Origin: Candidatus Mycolicibacterium alkanivorans
GTDB lineage: Bacteria > Actinomycetota > Actinomycetes > Mycobacteriales > Mycobacteriaceae
DNA: 64,000 nt
Assembly (NCBI RefSeq): GCF_022760805.1
Contig: NZ_JAIVFL010000001.1
Coordinates: 372,001 to 436,000 of the forward strand
Direction of reading: 5' to 3'
Shown: one piece after another, positions 1 to 8,461 of the stretch
How the letters are laid out: every line of letters starts with the position of its first letter
Numbering within the stretch: the first letter of the stretch is position 1
The notes under the pieces: model-generated
What the model was told of the DNA's origin: nothing
The model's input: only the letters and a program-made list of their open reading frames with translations
The model's database searches: none
Made by a program: the position numbers and the translations under genes

Positions 1-1404
1 GCAGGTCCTCCCCACATCCGAAGCAAGACCGACGCCGCCCTCTACTCCACCAATCGCCGGCGTCTTACAGGTCACTCCGAGTGCCGTTAGTGCCGGATCG
101 CCAATTCCAGCAACGACTTCCCAGACGGAGCTGTCGAGCAGCTCAGCGCCCCACTCATCCATCCCAACGCTTCCCACCAACGCCCTCACCCCCGAAGGCC
201 TGGCCCAGAACTTCAACGCAGGCGCCCAAGCCGGTAGCCCGATGTCCGCAGGCACCGAGGCCCTGTCCACCGGCGCGATGCACGCGATGCAGCCGCAGGC
301 CCCGCTGCACAGCGAGGGCATGCCGGCGCCGATCGCATCGACTGCACCCTCCAGCGGCGTCCCGCTGTTCGAAACTGCCCACGCCGCAACACCTGTCGAG
401 GTGCCGCCCCCAGTCGCTCCCCGCCCGACGCCCCTCAGACCGTCGTCGCCACCCCAGCCGCACCCACGGCACCCGTCATGCCATCGACTGCCGCTGCGGC
501 ACCCATCGCGCCCGCCGGCCCGCTGCCCGCCTACGGCGCCGACCTTCGTCCTGCTGCCGCAACCGCTCCGGCCGGCCCACCGCCAATCCTGTCTGCCACA
601 CCCGGCTCGGCCCCGGTCAACCCCGCCAACGCCAACCCGCTCAACCAGCCCGCCGTAGTCCGTCATCAACCACCACCAACCACACCACCGTCGGCTGCGG
701 GTCTGACCGAAAACGCCGTCACCGCAACGGCCACCGGTGCAATTGCCGGTGCCGGCGCCACCCAGACGCAGGCCCAGCAGCGCCTGCAACGACTCCTCGA
801 CGCCGTCGCACGTCAGGAACCCAAGCTGCGCTGGGCAATCGGCGACCGCGATGACGGCGCCACCGTGCTCACCACCGACCTCGCCAGTGGCTGGATCCCG
901 CCCCAAGTCGAAATCCCCACCGGCGTAACACTTCTCCCACCTGGTCAGCGCCGTCCCAGCCTTTCCGCCATGCTTGGCGAGACCACCCTCACCGCCGCCT
1001 ACACCCCAGGCCAGTACATCCCTGACAGCACGAACACCGAGCCAGTCATTATGTCCATCCGCGCCCGCCGGACAGCTGACGTCGAAGAGCTGGGATGGGA
1101 GCTCTCCCAGGCCACCAAGTGGCGCGACGGTCTACCCCGCCTCGCCCACACCCTCGCCAAGGCCGCCTCCACCGGAACCGGATACCTCGACTCCGAGGCC
1201 GAGCTCCTGCATGAACACCTGGCCGCCGTCACCACGCAGGTCCTGACTGACTACCCGGACAAGGTCGACCCGGTTATGGTCGGCAACTGGCAGCTGCTGG
1301 CCACCATCGATGCGCTGATCAAGGACGAAAAGACCGCTGCCAACTACCACTTGGCCTGGTTTCAGACCCTGAACCTGGCGACCCGGAGGGAGGTGCACCA
1401 GTGA
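1..1404 (+). pseudogene. EspK-like ESX-associated protein, 5'-partial and frameshifted
   Basis: Reading frame 2 is open from the left edge and encodes an Ala/Pro/Ser-rich linker. At about 405-425, in a C-rich stretch, the plausible coding switches to frame 1, which runs to the TGA at 1402-1404. The C-terminal ~200 residues form a folded domain with motifs such as LRWAIGDRDDG, DLASGWIPP and GQRRPSL. I associate this layout (disordered Pro/Ala-rich N-terminus plus conserved C-terminus) with the DUF5632/DUF5631 region of EspK, an ESX-1 accessory factor. The frame change equals loss of one base. It could be a true lesion or a homopolymer miscall; with one base added the gene would be intact. If the frame is not restored, a separate start such as the ATG at 478 would be needed. 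It overlaps the next gene by 4 bp, so the two look translationally coupled. The family assignment is moderately sure and the frameshift is visible. Confidence 0.6.
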
Positions 1405-2351
1405 GCGGTGGTCAACTCAACGCCAACGCAGACCAGTATCTGCAAGCCAACGGCATGAACGTGCCTCCGCCCCCGATCACGTCGGATCCCCTTGTGGCGG
1501 GAGCGGTCCCGATCGAACAACTCCTGCGTGTCCTCGGACTGGCTGCCAATCTCGGTGATCCCAAGGACAACAGCGAGAGCCTGGAAGAGCACGCCAGACG
1601 CGATGCCAAGACCGCCGAGGCTGCCGCCAAGTTCCCCGCTCAGGACGAGGACGCATCGGCGGAAATGAAAGGTGTTGCGGGGCAAGGCGAGGCGAGCCAG
1701 ATGGCCCAGGAACTACCGCAGATGGCCTCCGGCATCGCGGGCGCCTTGGCGGGTGCGATGGGCGGGGCCCTGCAGCCGCTGACCCAGATTCCTCAACAGG
1801 TCGCCCAAGGCGCACAGCAGGCCATGCAGGCCGGCATGGGCATGATGCAGCAGGCCGGCGGGTCGGCCGCCCAGCTCGACAAGGCCAGCCTCTCCGAGCT
1901 CCCCTTGGACGAATACGGCGCCGACATAGGCGAACTGGGGGCCGGCGGTGGTGGCGAGGCCGGACTCGGCAGTGGGGGCGGCGGTGGACTCGGCGGAACC
2001 GCCCCGACCGCGATGCTGGGTCCGCCCCCGGTGCCCTCGGCGGGCACGTCCCCCTCGTCGGCACCTGTCATGGCGACCCCGCCACCGGCAGCACCGGCAC
2101 CGTCGTCCACCCCGGCCGGCGGAATGTCTGGTATGCCAATGGTTCCGCCGGGCGCCATGCACGGCGCAGGCGGTTCGGAGAAGGACGCCAAGGCCGACAC
2201 CAAACGGGTGTCGGTACCCACCGTCAAGAACGGCGCCCCCGTCCAGGGCCGCATCACGACCCCGCCGCCGGCACCGCCTCAGATCGTGAAGAAGGTCGAC
2301 GGCGAGCCGGTGGCCACCAAGCGCATCATCGTGCCCAACAGCTCAGATTGA
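1401..2351 (+). CDS. Pro/Gly-rich ESX-associated protein of unknown function
   Basis: A 316-residue protein that starts with GTG overlapping the stop of the EspK-like gene (GTGA). Residues 1-90 are mixed helical with an acidic stretch. Residues ~95-160 are a Gln/Met/Ala-rich helix (repeated QQ, QAM and GMM groups) reminiscent of mycobacterial ESX-1 proteins of the EspJ type. Residues ~160-250 are Gly/Pro/Ser-rich and probably disordered. The C-terminus is basic and ends IVPNSSD. I do not recognise a catalytic domain. Its position directly after an EspK-like gene suggests a type VII secretion accessory or substrate. Its last 21 codons are carried on a 63-bp direct repeat whose second copy lies 2.37 kb downstream, with a longer and different tail. 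The present C-terminus may therefore have been replaced when the intervening cassette arrived. Confidence 0.7.
   Translation: MSGGQLNANADQYLQANGMNVPPPPITSDPLVAGAVPIEQLLRVLGLAANLGDPKDNSESLEEHARRDAKTAEAAAKFPAQDEDASAEMKGVAGQGEASQMAQELPQMASGIAGALAGAMGGALQPLTQIPQQVAQGAQQAMQAGMGMMQQAGGSAAQLDKASLSELPLDEYGADIGELGAGGGGEAGLGSGGGGGLGGTAPTAMLGPPPVPSAGTSPSSAPVMATPPPAAPAPSSTPAGGMSGMPMVPPGAMHGAGGSEKDAKADTKRVSVPTVKNGAPVQGRITTPPPAPPQIVKKVDGEPVATKRIIVPNSSD
2283..2345 (+). repeat. Left 63-bp direct repeat flanking the toxin-like cassette
   Basis: This stretch, coding for IVKKVDGEPVATKRIIVPNSS at the end of the upstream gene, recurs at 4648-4710 with only two mismatches (G/A and A/G). Similarity stops abruptly after both copies and is weak before them. 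The two copies bracket the minus-strand cassette. Confidence 0.9.
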
Positions 2352-2412
2352 TGGCGCGAGAACAAGGGCGAGTGAACGCCCGCCACCAGGATTCAAGAGT
2401 CAGGTTGACAGG

Positions 2413-2718
2413 CTACCGCTCTGAATCGGGTTGTCGGTCCGAAGGAGTCGCGGCGACGATCCGATCACCCAGTTTGATGTAGTTGGTTCGGAAGAATGCC
2501 CAAACGACTGCAACCAAGATGAGGACTGCGTAGGTGGCAACCGCCACGCCTAGTCCTCGTGGCACGAGCGATGCGGAGCCGACGGCACCACCAATCGTCC
2601 AAGTAGCCCAGTACCACCTTCGCTCGCAGCGGGGTGTGCGGGACACTATCACTGCGACGAGGCCGCCGAGCATCACCACGATTCCGATGGCAAGTAGTGC
2701 CGTTGACCAAGTCGGCAT
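2413..2718 (-). CDS. Small three-helix membrane protein, candidate immunity protein
   Basis: A 101-residue protein with the start MPTWST. That ATG lies 7 bp after the stop of the 505-residue gene, which fits an operon; an upstream in-frame start would overlap that gene. Three hydrophobic stretches are visible: roughly residues 5-25, 38-56 and 58-79. A short Arg/Cys-rich loop follows the first, and the C-terminal tail is charged. I recognise no named family. A small multi-helix inner-membrane protein immediately downstream of a protein with a hydrophobic glycine-rich C-terminus is the arrangement expected for immunity to a pore-forming toxin. That role is inference only. The base composition is visibly less GC-rich than the flanking genes. 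Confidence 0.6.
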   Translation of the reverse strand: MPTWSTALLAIGIVVMLGGLVAVIVSRTPRCERRWYWATWTIGGAVGSASLVPRGLGVAVATYAVLILVAVVWAFFRTNYIKLGDRIVAATPSDRQPDSER

Positions 2719-2725
2719 CGATAAT

Positions 2726-4243
2726 TCAGTTGCCGAACGCGTTGTCAAAAAGCCCTCCAACCCGCTTGCCCGCCCATTCGCCGCCAGCGGCAAGCCCGAC
2801 GCTCGCAATCACGGCAGCCACAAAAGTACCTTCCGGCCCGACCACGGAGCCAGCGGCGACCGTGGCTGCCCAGGCGCCGAAGGCGCCGGCGCCTGCACTG
2901 CCCGCGAGCCCGCCGATTGTTTCACCCGGCTTCGCGCCGTGGGACATGTCGTTGAGCGCCAGTACGCTATCGATCACTGTGCCCGCTGTCCCGAGATGCT
3001 TACCGACCTTGAGTAGCACTTTGGCATCATCCGCAGTGAGTACGTCGGGTACGTAATGTCGACCATTCGAGGCGCTGTCGGCCATACCCTTGATACCGGC
3101 GCCTGCCCCAGCAAGCAGCCCTGAGTCGTGCCTCATTAAGTCTGACCATGGGACGCCACCGGCGACTTCGCTCACGGTCCGAGCAGCGCCTTGCGGTGAC
3201 ATCCCCTGGGCTACGAGGGTATCAACAGCCCGCTTGACCGTTATCGAGCGTCCGAACTGCTCACCGTCATCGAGCTGTTGCGTCGTTTGGTCAACTGTCA
3301 TCGGCGGCAGGCCGTACAGCCCTTGCTCGAGTTGCCGTTGCAGCTCCAGCCTGCCCCGTGCCCGCGTGCGCGCATCCCCGCCAAGAATGGGATCCGTCGG
3401 CAACGGCCCGACGAAGTGCGCCATCCCGAAATCGTCGAGGCGTTCACCGGCCAGCCGCCGGGCTTCGGCATCGGCGGCCGGATTCGTCGCGGTGGCGAAG
3501 TCACGCAAACGCGCTGCGGCGTCCGCCTTTTCCTGGGTCATCGGCCCGCCGCTGTTGACCAGCGCTTCGTCCCTGGAGCGCTGGTTCGCGTCGTAGTGGT
3601 CGGTGGATTCTCGGCCACGTTGCTCCGGCCCGAGTTCGCCGTCGCCGTCGACATCCTCGATCGGCGCGGGGTCGTAGCCGTGTTCGGCGCGCAGGTCCGT
3701 CAACGACGCCTCAAGCTTGGCACCGTAATCGTCACGCAGCCCCTCGACCTGATGCAGCACGGCGGATGTCACCGAGATCGCGTTGTCCTCCAACGCCGAG
3801 GTGTCCTGTTCGTTCGCCAGTGCGTGGTCGATCAATGCGTCGATGTAGTGCAACTCGGTGTTGAGGGGTTCTATCTGCATACTGGAAAAGCGCTGTGCTT
3901 CAGCAAGGTTCGCGGCGATGTCGGACAGGCCCGCACCGATCGCGGGCAGCTGGTCACGCTGGACCATCAACCGGGTGGTCGCGCGTTGCACCTCGGTGCT
4001 GTCGTTGATCGGATGCTCGCCGTTCTCCCGATTCCACGCTGCCCGGAACCGCGCCTGCGCCTGCTCGAATTCGGCATACGTCGCGGCCGTGCAGGCACCG
4101 GCATTGAAGAATGCGCGGCCCAAATCGGCGATCGCACCAGGATCTCCGCTCTGCATCGTCTCGTCGACCCGCCAGGGATCGCCCCCGGCCTCACCGATGA
4201 GAGCCCCGATACCGATGTGGGTCAGGCTCGGGTATTCGGTCAC
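2726..4243 (-). CDS. Toxin-like ESX substrate candidate with glycine-rich hydrophobic C-terminus
   Basis: A 505-residue protein. Residues ~1-190 are predicted mostly helical and include a conserved-looking WNRENGEHPINDS block, which I associate with the mycobacterial 'TPR repeat region-containing' proteins found beside DUF2563 proteins. Residues ~195-240 are acidic with a DVDGDGELGP segment. The C-terminal ~65 residues (442-505) are two hydrophobic Gly/Ala-rich stretches with glycine-zipper spacing (GGLAGSAGAGAF and VGLAAGGEWAG). There is no Sec signal peptide, so export would need another route. A type VII route is plausible given the WXG100-sized partner upstream (4-bp overlap) and the ESX-type neighbours. 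The domain order resembles polymorphic toxins with a membrane-active C-terminus. Toxicity is inferred, not shown. The start ATG overlaps the stop of the partner gene. Confidence 0.65.
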   Translation of the reverse strand: MTEYPSLTHIGIGALIGEAGGDPWRVDETMQSGDPGAIADLGRAFFNAGACTAATYAEFEQAQARFRAAWNRENGEHPINDSTEVQRATTRLMVQRDQLPAIGAGLSDIAANLAEAQRFSSMQIEPLNTELHYIDALIDHALANEQDTSALEDNAISVTSAVLHQVEGLRDDYGAKLEASLTDLRAEHGYDPAPIEDVDGDGELGPEQRGRESTDHYDANQRSRDEALVNSGGPMTQEKADAAARLRDFATATNPAADAEARRLAGERLDDFGMAHFVGPLPTDPILGGDARTRARGRLELQRQLEQGLYGLPPMTVDQTTQQLDDGEQFGRSITVKRAVDTLVAQGMSPQGAARTVSEVAGGVPWSDLMRHDSGLLAGAGAGIKGMADSASNGRHYVPDVLTADDAKVLLKVGKHLGTAGTVIDSVLALNDMSHGAKPGETIGGLAGSAGAGAFGAWAATVAAGSVVGPEGTFVAAVIASVGLAAGGEWAGKRVGGLFDNAFGN

Positions 4244-4542
4244 AGCACCGAACGCAAGACCTCGGCGTTGCGTTCCTCCATATCGACGAACACCGACGCG
4301 GTCTTGTGCCCCCTGTCGCCCAGCACTCCGAGGAGACTTTCGTGCGCGCGGAGCCGCTGAATATGATTGCTGTGCGCCTCGGCCAGGGCGCCGTGAAATG
4401 ACTCCGCAGCCGGGAAATCGCCAAAGATACCCGACGCCGCACTGACCCGATTCAGCAGGTCAGCGCCCTGCATAGCCAGTGCGGCCGCGCGATAGGACCG
4501 GTTCGCGCCGGAGCGCATCTCACCCACATCGACCTGCACCAA
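4240..4542 (-). CDS. DUF2563 family WXG100-sized helical protein
   Basis: A 100-residue protein beginning MVQVDVGEMRSGANRSYRAA. The VDVG...SGANxSxRA opening, the central GIFGDFPAAESFH and the late histidine/aspartate-rich helix match my recollection of the mycobacterial DUF2563 family. These are small all-helical proteins often found next to large 'TPR repeat region' proteins. Size and helical character suit an EspC/WXG100-like partner that pairs with the downstream protein for type VII export. It is the first gene of the minus-strand trio and overlaps the next by 4 bp. No enzymatic residues are expected. The partnership is inferred from order and overlap. Confidence 0.7.
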   Translation of the reverse strand: MVQVDVGEMRSGANRSYRAAALAMQGADLLNRVSAASGIFGDFPAAESFHGALAEAHSNHIQRLRAHESLLGVLGDRGHKTASVFVDMEERNAEVLRSVL

Positions 4543-4647
4543 ACACCCCCTAGCAAGTTAACTGTCGGCTTGAGGGTACTACGTCATGTGTGCCGGTCAA
4601 CTCACCCAATTCGCCCAGGAATGCGGAACAACAATGAGTAACTTCGG

Positions 4648-4710
4648 ATCGTGAAGAAGGTCGACGGCAAGCCGGTGGCCACCAAGCGCGTCATCGTGCC
4701 CAACAGCTCA
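4648..4710 (+). repeat. Right 63-bp direct repeat flanking the toxin-like cassette
   Basis: Second copy of the repeat at 2283-2345, 61 of 63 positions identical and in the same orientation. The two copies lie 2365 bp apart. Confidence 0.9.
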
Positions 4711-4746
4711 CCGGCGAGCGAGCAGTCCGACGACAGCAAGTCCTGA
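4648..4746 (+). pseudogene. Orphan 3' end of the Pro/Gly-rich ESX gene, including the right 63-bp repeat
   Basis: In frame with the repeat, this fragment reads IVKKVDGKPVATKRVIVPNSS and continues SPASEQSDDSKS to a TGA at 4744-4746. The first 63 bp (4648-4710) match 2283-2345. There is no start codon or body, so it is the stranded original tail, or a tail from a duplicated copy, of the gene ending at 2351. The rest of the gap between 4543 and 4647 shows no coding sign; it should contain the promoter of the minus-strand trio. Confidence 0.75.
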
Positions 4747-4747
4747 G

Positions 4748-6694
4748 CTACACCCAGAACTGGTTCATCGACTGGGCGTACTTGTCGTTGTTGGTCAAAG
4801 TGCCCAGATTCAAAGCCAATTCGATGGTGCGCTGCAGGCTGTAGTGGTTGTAGTAGTCGGTCGCGATGAACGCCCCGCCGCGCATCGGATTGGGCCCGGA
4901 CATCGCAGCCTGGTTCGGGATCACAACCATCACCACGTGGTTGCCCTCGTTGCCGATGCCGAACGAGATGTTGTTGTAGTCCTCGTCGAAGGTCAGGAAC
5001 ACCGCGCTGGGATCGCTGGACGACCAGAAGCTGGAATTCATGATCGTCGACATCGTGCTCTGCACGAACTGATCGCCGGCCGCCACGTTGTACTGGTGCG
5101 TGGTGAGCTGGCTGAACGCCCAGTTCAGAATCGCCGGAAGTCCGCTCGTCGGGCCCTCCATATTGGTGGCGTCGTCAGCGGCGATCCAGTTGAACCGCGC
5201 GATGCTGCTTGGGTTTCCGTTGTTGAGATCGGTCTGCAGCGCCGAGATGTCGCGGATCCGGCTGTTGACCAGCGCCGTCTGCGAGTAGATGTTGTCGAAC
5301 GCCAGGAACGGCGTGCGGTCATTCGGTGTGGTGTATCCGCCGCCGCCGTCCTGGTAGGCAGCCCAGGTCAGCGTCGGATTGGCACTGATCAGGTTGGGCT
5401 GATCGAAGCATTGCGAGGCGCAGTTGTAGTTCAGGCCGAAATCGGACCCGCCGAGGATCGGCCAGTAGTTCGGCATGCTCGGGTGGGTCAACGCGTAGTA
5501 GTTCTGCGCGTACCCGTAGGCGTTGACGAGGCTGTTGATGTACGGCGCATTGGGGCTGCCGATGATGTCACCCACGCCGTGGTTCTCCATGTACACGAGG
5601 AACACGTGCTTGAGCGCGCCGACGTTGGAGTCGGGCACGGTCAGCGCCTTCGGAGACACATCGGTCGAGGCGATGCTGAACGAGACGTTGTCGGCGTAGG
5701 CGTTGTTGTAGTTGCCCAGCACGGGGTTCAGGTCGGTGAACGAGACCACCACCTGGGCGCTGCGGGTGCCGACCGGAATGATGCCGGTGGTGTTGCGGCT
5801 TTGCAGTCCGGTCTGCAGCCAGCGGTTCAGCGCGGTCACCGGTCCGATCTCGGCGCTGCTGATATAGGCGTTGTTGCCGTCGAGGAAGTCGACCTTGACC
5901 GACGCCCGCGACGGGTCGATCAGGTAGCCGCCCAGATCCGCGCTCAAGGCGAAGGCCACCCCACCCCGCTGAGTGTCGATGGCAGTCGCCGCGCCTTTGA
6001 GGTCGACGACCTGGGTCAGTGACGAACTCGCCACGTTGCCGCCGCCGAAGAACTGGTCGCCCCCGTCGGCCGGTGTCGTCTGCGGAAAGCTCAGGAACGG
6101 CGGCAGGGTCAGGCCCTGGGTGCCCAACAGCCCGGGCAGACGGCGCAACGTGCCGTACTCGATCACCGTCGGCGTGCCCGTCACCGACCAGCCGGGAACG
6201 GACACCGAGCTGTACCCCGACAGTGACGGATCTCCGGATTCCGCGCCCGAGTTGACCAACAGGTTGCCGCTGCTGAGGATGGGGTCCGGCGCTATCTCGA
6301 CGGCGGCGGTGCGCGTGGTGCTCACCGAGATATGCCGTGCGGTGTGCCCGACCTCGCGGCGCACCACTTCCGCGACGGCCGCCGCCACCGCCTGGGCGGG
6401 TCCCACGGGGTCTTGCGGACTTCCCGTCGCACCTCCGGCCGCATACGCGCGCCTGATCACCTGCCGCGGGGCAACTGCCGTCGCGGTCGGCGAGGAGGAA
6501 CCGGTGTTCGCCGACGTCGACGATGCTGGGTTGCCCGCGGCCCGAGTGTGACCGGTCGACGGCTTGGCCGAGGATCCCGCCGAGCCCCCGGTGTCTGCGC
6601 TACCCACGGCCGGCGTGGCCAGGGCGATCGCCATACCCGCACCAAGTGCAACCGCTAAGCCGCCGACGCGACCCACATACCAGGCACAACCCAT
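4748..6694 (-). CDS. Exported phosphoesterase-family protein (acid phosphatase/phospholipase C-like)
   Basis: About 648 residues. The ATG at 6694 follows GAAGGGA at good spacing and is preferred over the GTG at 6727. The N-terminus has a hydrophobic signal sequence (VGGLAVALGAGMAIALATPAVGSA). A Ser/Thr/Ala-rich linker comes next, then a beta-rich domain beginning LLVNSGAESGDPSLSGY that resembles carbohydrate-binding or DUF642-like modules. The C-terminal ~300 residues are a phosphoesterase domain (PF04185 type). It shows VYMENHG at the metal site, LTHPSMPNYW, FLTFDEDYNN and a late YNHYSLQRTIE. Expected role: metal-dependent hydrolysis of phosphate esters outside the membrane; the substrate is unknown. 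The gene ends 2 bp past the orphan tail at 4746, and the two converge. Confidence 0.85.
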   Translation of the reverse strand: MGCAWYVGRVGGLAVALGAGMAIALATPAVGSADTGGSAGSSAKPSTGHTRAAGNPASSTSANTGSSSPTATAVAPRQVIRRAYAAGGATGSPQDPVGPAQAVAAAVAEVVRREVGHTARHISVSTTRTAAVEIAPDPILSSGNLLVNSGAESGDPSLSGYSSVSVPGWSVTGTPTVIEYGTLRRLPGLLGTQGLTLPPFLSFPQTTPADGGDQFFGGGNVASSSLTQVVDLKGAATAIDTQRGGVAFALSADLGGYLIDPSRASVKVDFLDGNNAYISSAEIGPVTALNRWLQTGLQSRNTTGIIPVGTRSAQVVVSFTDLNPVLGNYNNAYADNVSFSIASTDVSPKALTVPDSNVGALKHVFLVYMENHGVGDIIGSPNAPYINSLVNAYGYAQNYYALTHPSMPNYWPILGGSDFGLNYNCASQCFDQPNLISANPTLTWAAYQDGGGGYTTPNDRTPFLAFDNIYSQTALVNSRIRDISALQTDLNNGNPSSIARFNWIAADDATNMEGPTSGLPAILNWAFSQLTTHQYNVAAGDQFVQSTMSTIMNSSFWSSSDPSAVFLTFDEDYNNISFGIGNEGNHVVMVVIPNQAAMSGPNPMRGGAFIATDYYNHYSLQRTIELALNLGTLTNNDKYAQSMNQFWV

Positions 6695-7002
6695 GATGAT
6701 TCCCTTCGCCGCCGGCACCGCTCCCACAGCGATTGGACACCATCAGCTCAGCCAAGGTCTGAAGAATTGACAACGCCGTCGCGAATAGTGCCCGCTACGT
6801 TGGATTGATGACGTCGCGAAGCCGACCCACATCGCCACGGCGGTGCAACGAGCTTCGAGCCACCGTGGCGTTACTGTCGGCGGTGCGCCGCGAAGCCGCC
6901 GGCAATCCGGCCGAGCCGAACCCTTGCGCTGGGCACCGCGTGCGGGCACGGTCACACGGCGGGGCAAGCTAGACCCCACCGAGACGAAGGGAGACACCCC
7001 GC
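6695..7002. other. Intergenic region between divergent phosphoesterase and sulfatase genes
   Basis: 308 bp with no convincing gene. It must hold the start regions of both neighbours. A TTGACA-like hexamer occurs near 6767 on the plus strand, but no -10 element is correctly spaced, so I do not call a promoter. Confidence 0.5.
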
Positions 7003-8394
7003 GTGAGCCAGCCGCAACGCGACAACATGCTGATCGTCCACTGGCATGACCTGGGCCGCTCGCTCGGCGCCTACGGACACCCGGGTGTGTCGAGCCCGCG
7101 CCTGGACCAGCTCGCCGCCGAGGGCATTCTGTTCACCCGGGCGCACGCCACCGCCCCGCTGTGCTCACCGTCGCGGGGTTCGCTGTTCACCGGCCGCTAT
7201 CCGCACAGCAACGGTCTGATCGGGCTTGCTCATCACGGCTTCGAATACCGCCCAGGTGTGCGCACGCTCCCCCAGATTTTGCACGAGCACGGTTGGTACT
7301 CGGCCCTTTTCGGTATGCAGCACGAAACCTCTTTCCCCGCCCGCCTCGGCTTCGATGAGTTCGACGTCTCCAACTCCTACTGCGAGTACGTGGTCGAACA
7401 CGCCCAGCAGTGGCTGACCAAGAGTGCGCCCATCGAGCAGGGCACCCCGTTCCTGTTGACCGCCGGCTTCTTCGAAACCCACCGGCCTTACCCGCACGAC
7501 CGTTACGAGCCGGCAGACACCGCCGACGTCGAGGTACCCGACTTCCTGCCCGACACCCCAGAAGTCCGCGGTGACCTCGCCGACTTCTACGGCTCGATCG
7601 CCGTCGCGGACGCCGCCGTCGGCAGACTGCTCGACACCCTCGCCGCCACCGGTTTGGACCAGACCACCTGGGTGGTCTTCATGACCGACCACGGCGCGGC
7701 GTTCCCCCGCGCGAAGTCGACCCTCTACGACGCCGGCACCGGCATCACGCTGATCATCCGTCCGCCGCGTCGCCTGGGTCTTGGCCCGAGGGTTTACGAC
7801 GAGCTGTTCAGCGGGGTTGATCTGCTTCCGACCCTTCTGGAGCTCGTCGGGATCGCGCCCGGGGACGACATCGAGGGCCTGTCCCACGCCTCCAATCTGA
7901 TTGCCGCCCAGAGCATTCCGGCCGAGATTCGCGATCACGTCTACACCCAGAAGACGTATCACGACTCCTACGATCCGATCAGGGCCATTCGTACCAAAAG
8001 GTACAGCTACATCGAAAACTACGCTCAGCGACCGCTTTTGGACCTCCCGCTGGACATCGAGGAGAGCCCGTCGGGTCAGGCGGTGGAAGCCTTCATCACC
8101 GCACCGCGTCCGGCGCGCGAACTCTACGACCTGATCGCGGACCCCACCGAGTCGATCAACCTGCTCACCGACGGGACCAACGCTGACGCCGAGGCCATTG
8201 CCGGCGAACTGGCGGTACGGCTCAACCAGTGGCGTCAGGAGACCGGCGACGTAATCCCCTCCGAGTTCGCCGGAAGCCGGATCGCGGCGCGCTACACCGA
8301 GACCCACTTCGCCATCAACGGACTGAGGCTGACCAGCAGATCGGCGATCGCAGTCGAGCGCGGCATCGACGACGAAGTTGGCTCAGCACAATAA
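7003..8394 (+). CDS. Sulfatase (formylglycine-dependent), Rv0296c-like
   Basis: A 463-residue arylsulfatase-type enzyme with a GTG start preceded by GAAGGGAGA. The sulfatase signature CSPSR begins at Cys54; this Cys is the residue converted to formylglycine in type I sulfatases. A second metal-site motif, MTDHGAAFPR, occurs near residue 226, and the C-terminal region has the usual DLIADPTESINL segment. There is no signal peptide, so it acts in the cytosol. Length and its place directly before stf0 match the M. tuberculosis Rv0296c-Rv0295c pair, which suggests paired sulfation and desulfation of a common or related metabolite. The substrate is not known from sequence. Confidence 0.9.
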   Translation: MSQPQRDNMLIVHWHDLGRSLGAYGHPGVSSPRLDQLAAEGILFTRAHATAPLCSPSRGSLFTGRYPHSNGLIGLAHHGFEYRPGVRTLPQILHEHGWYSALFGMQHETSFPARLGFDEFDVSNSYCEYVVEHAQQWLTKSAPIEQGTPFLLTAGFFETHRPYPHDRYEPADTADVEVPDFLPDTPEVRGDLADFYGSIAVADAAVGRLLDTLAATGLDQTTWVVFMTDHGAAFPRAKSTLYDAGTGITLIIRPPRRLGLGPRVYDELFSGVDLLPTLLELVGIAPGDDIEGLSHASNLIAAQSIPAEIRDHVYTQKTYHDSYDPIRAIRTKRYSYIENYAQRPLLDLPLDIEESPSGQAVEAFITAPRPARELYDLIADPTESINLLTDGTNADAEAIAGELAVRLNQWRQETGDVIPSEFAGSRIAARYTETHFAINGLRLTSRSAIAVERGIDDEVGSAQ

Positions 8395-8449
8395 TTTTCG
8401 TCATAGCGAGTTTAACTTCGCTGCCCGGACGGCTGCACGCGGCAACGGT

Positions 8450-8455
8450 TAGGCT
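8450..8455 (+). promoter_or_regulatory. -10 element (TAGGCT) of a leaderless stf0 transcript
   Basis: The TANNNT hexamer ends 6 nt before the ATG at 8462, the spacing expected when transcription starts at the first base of the start codon. No Shine-Dalgarno is seen, which supports both this reading and the chosen start. Confidence 0.6.
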
Positions 8456-8461
8456 CACCGC

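Noticed and set aside
405..425. Programmed -1 frameshift in the EspK-like gene
   Set aside because: No slippery heptamer of the X XXY YYZ type and no downstream structure could be identified; mutation or error is simpler.
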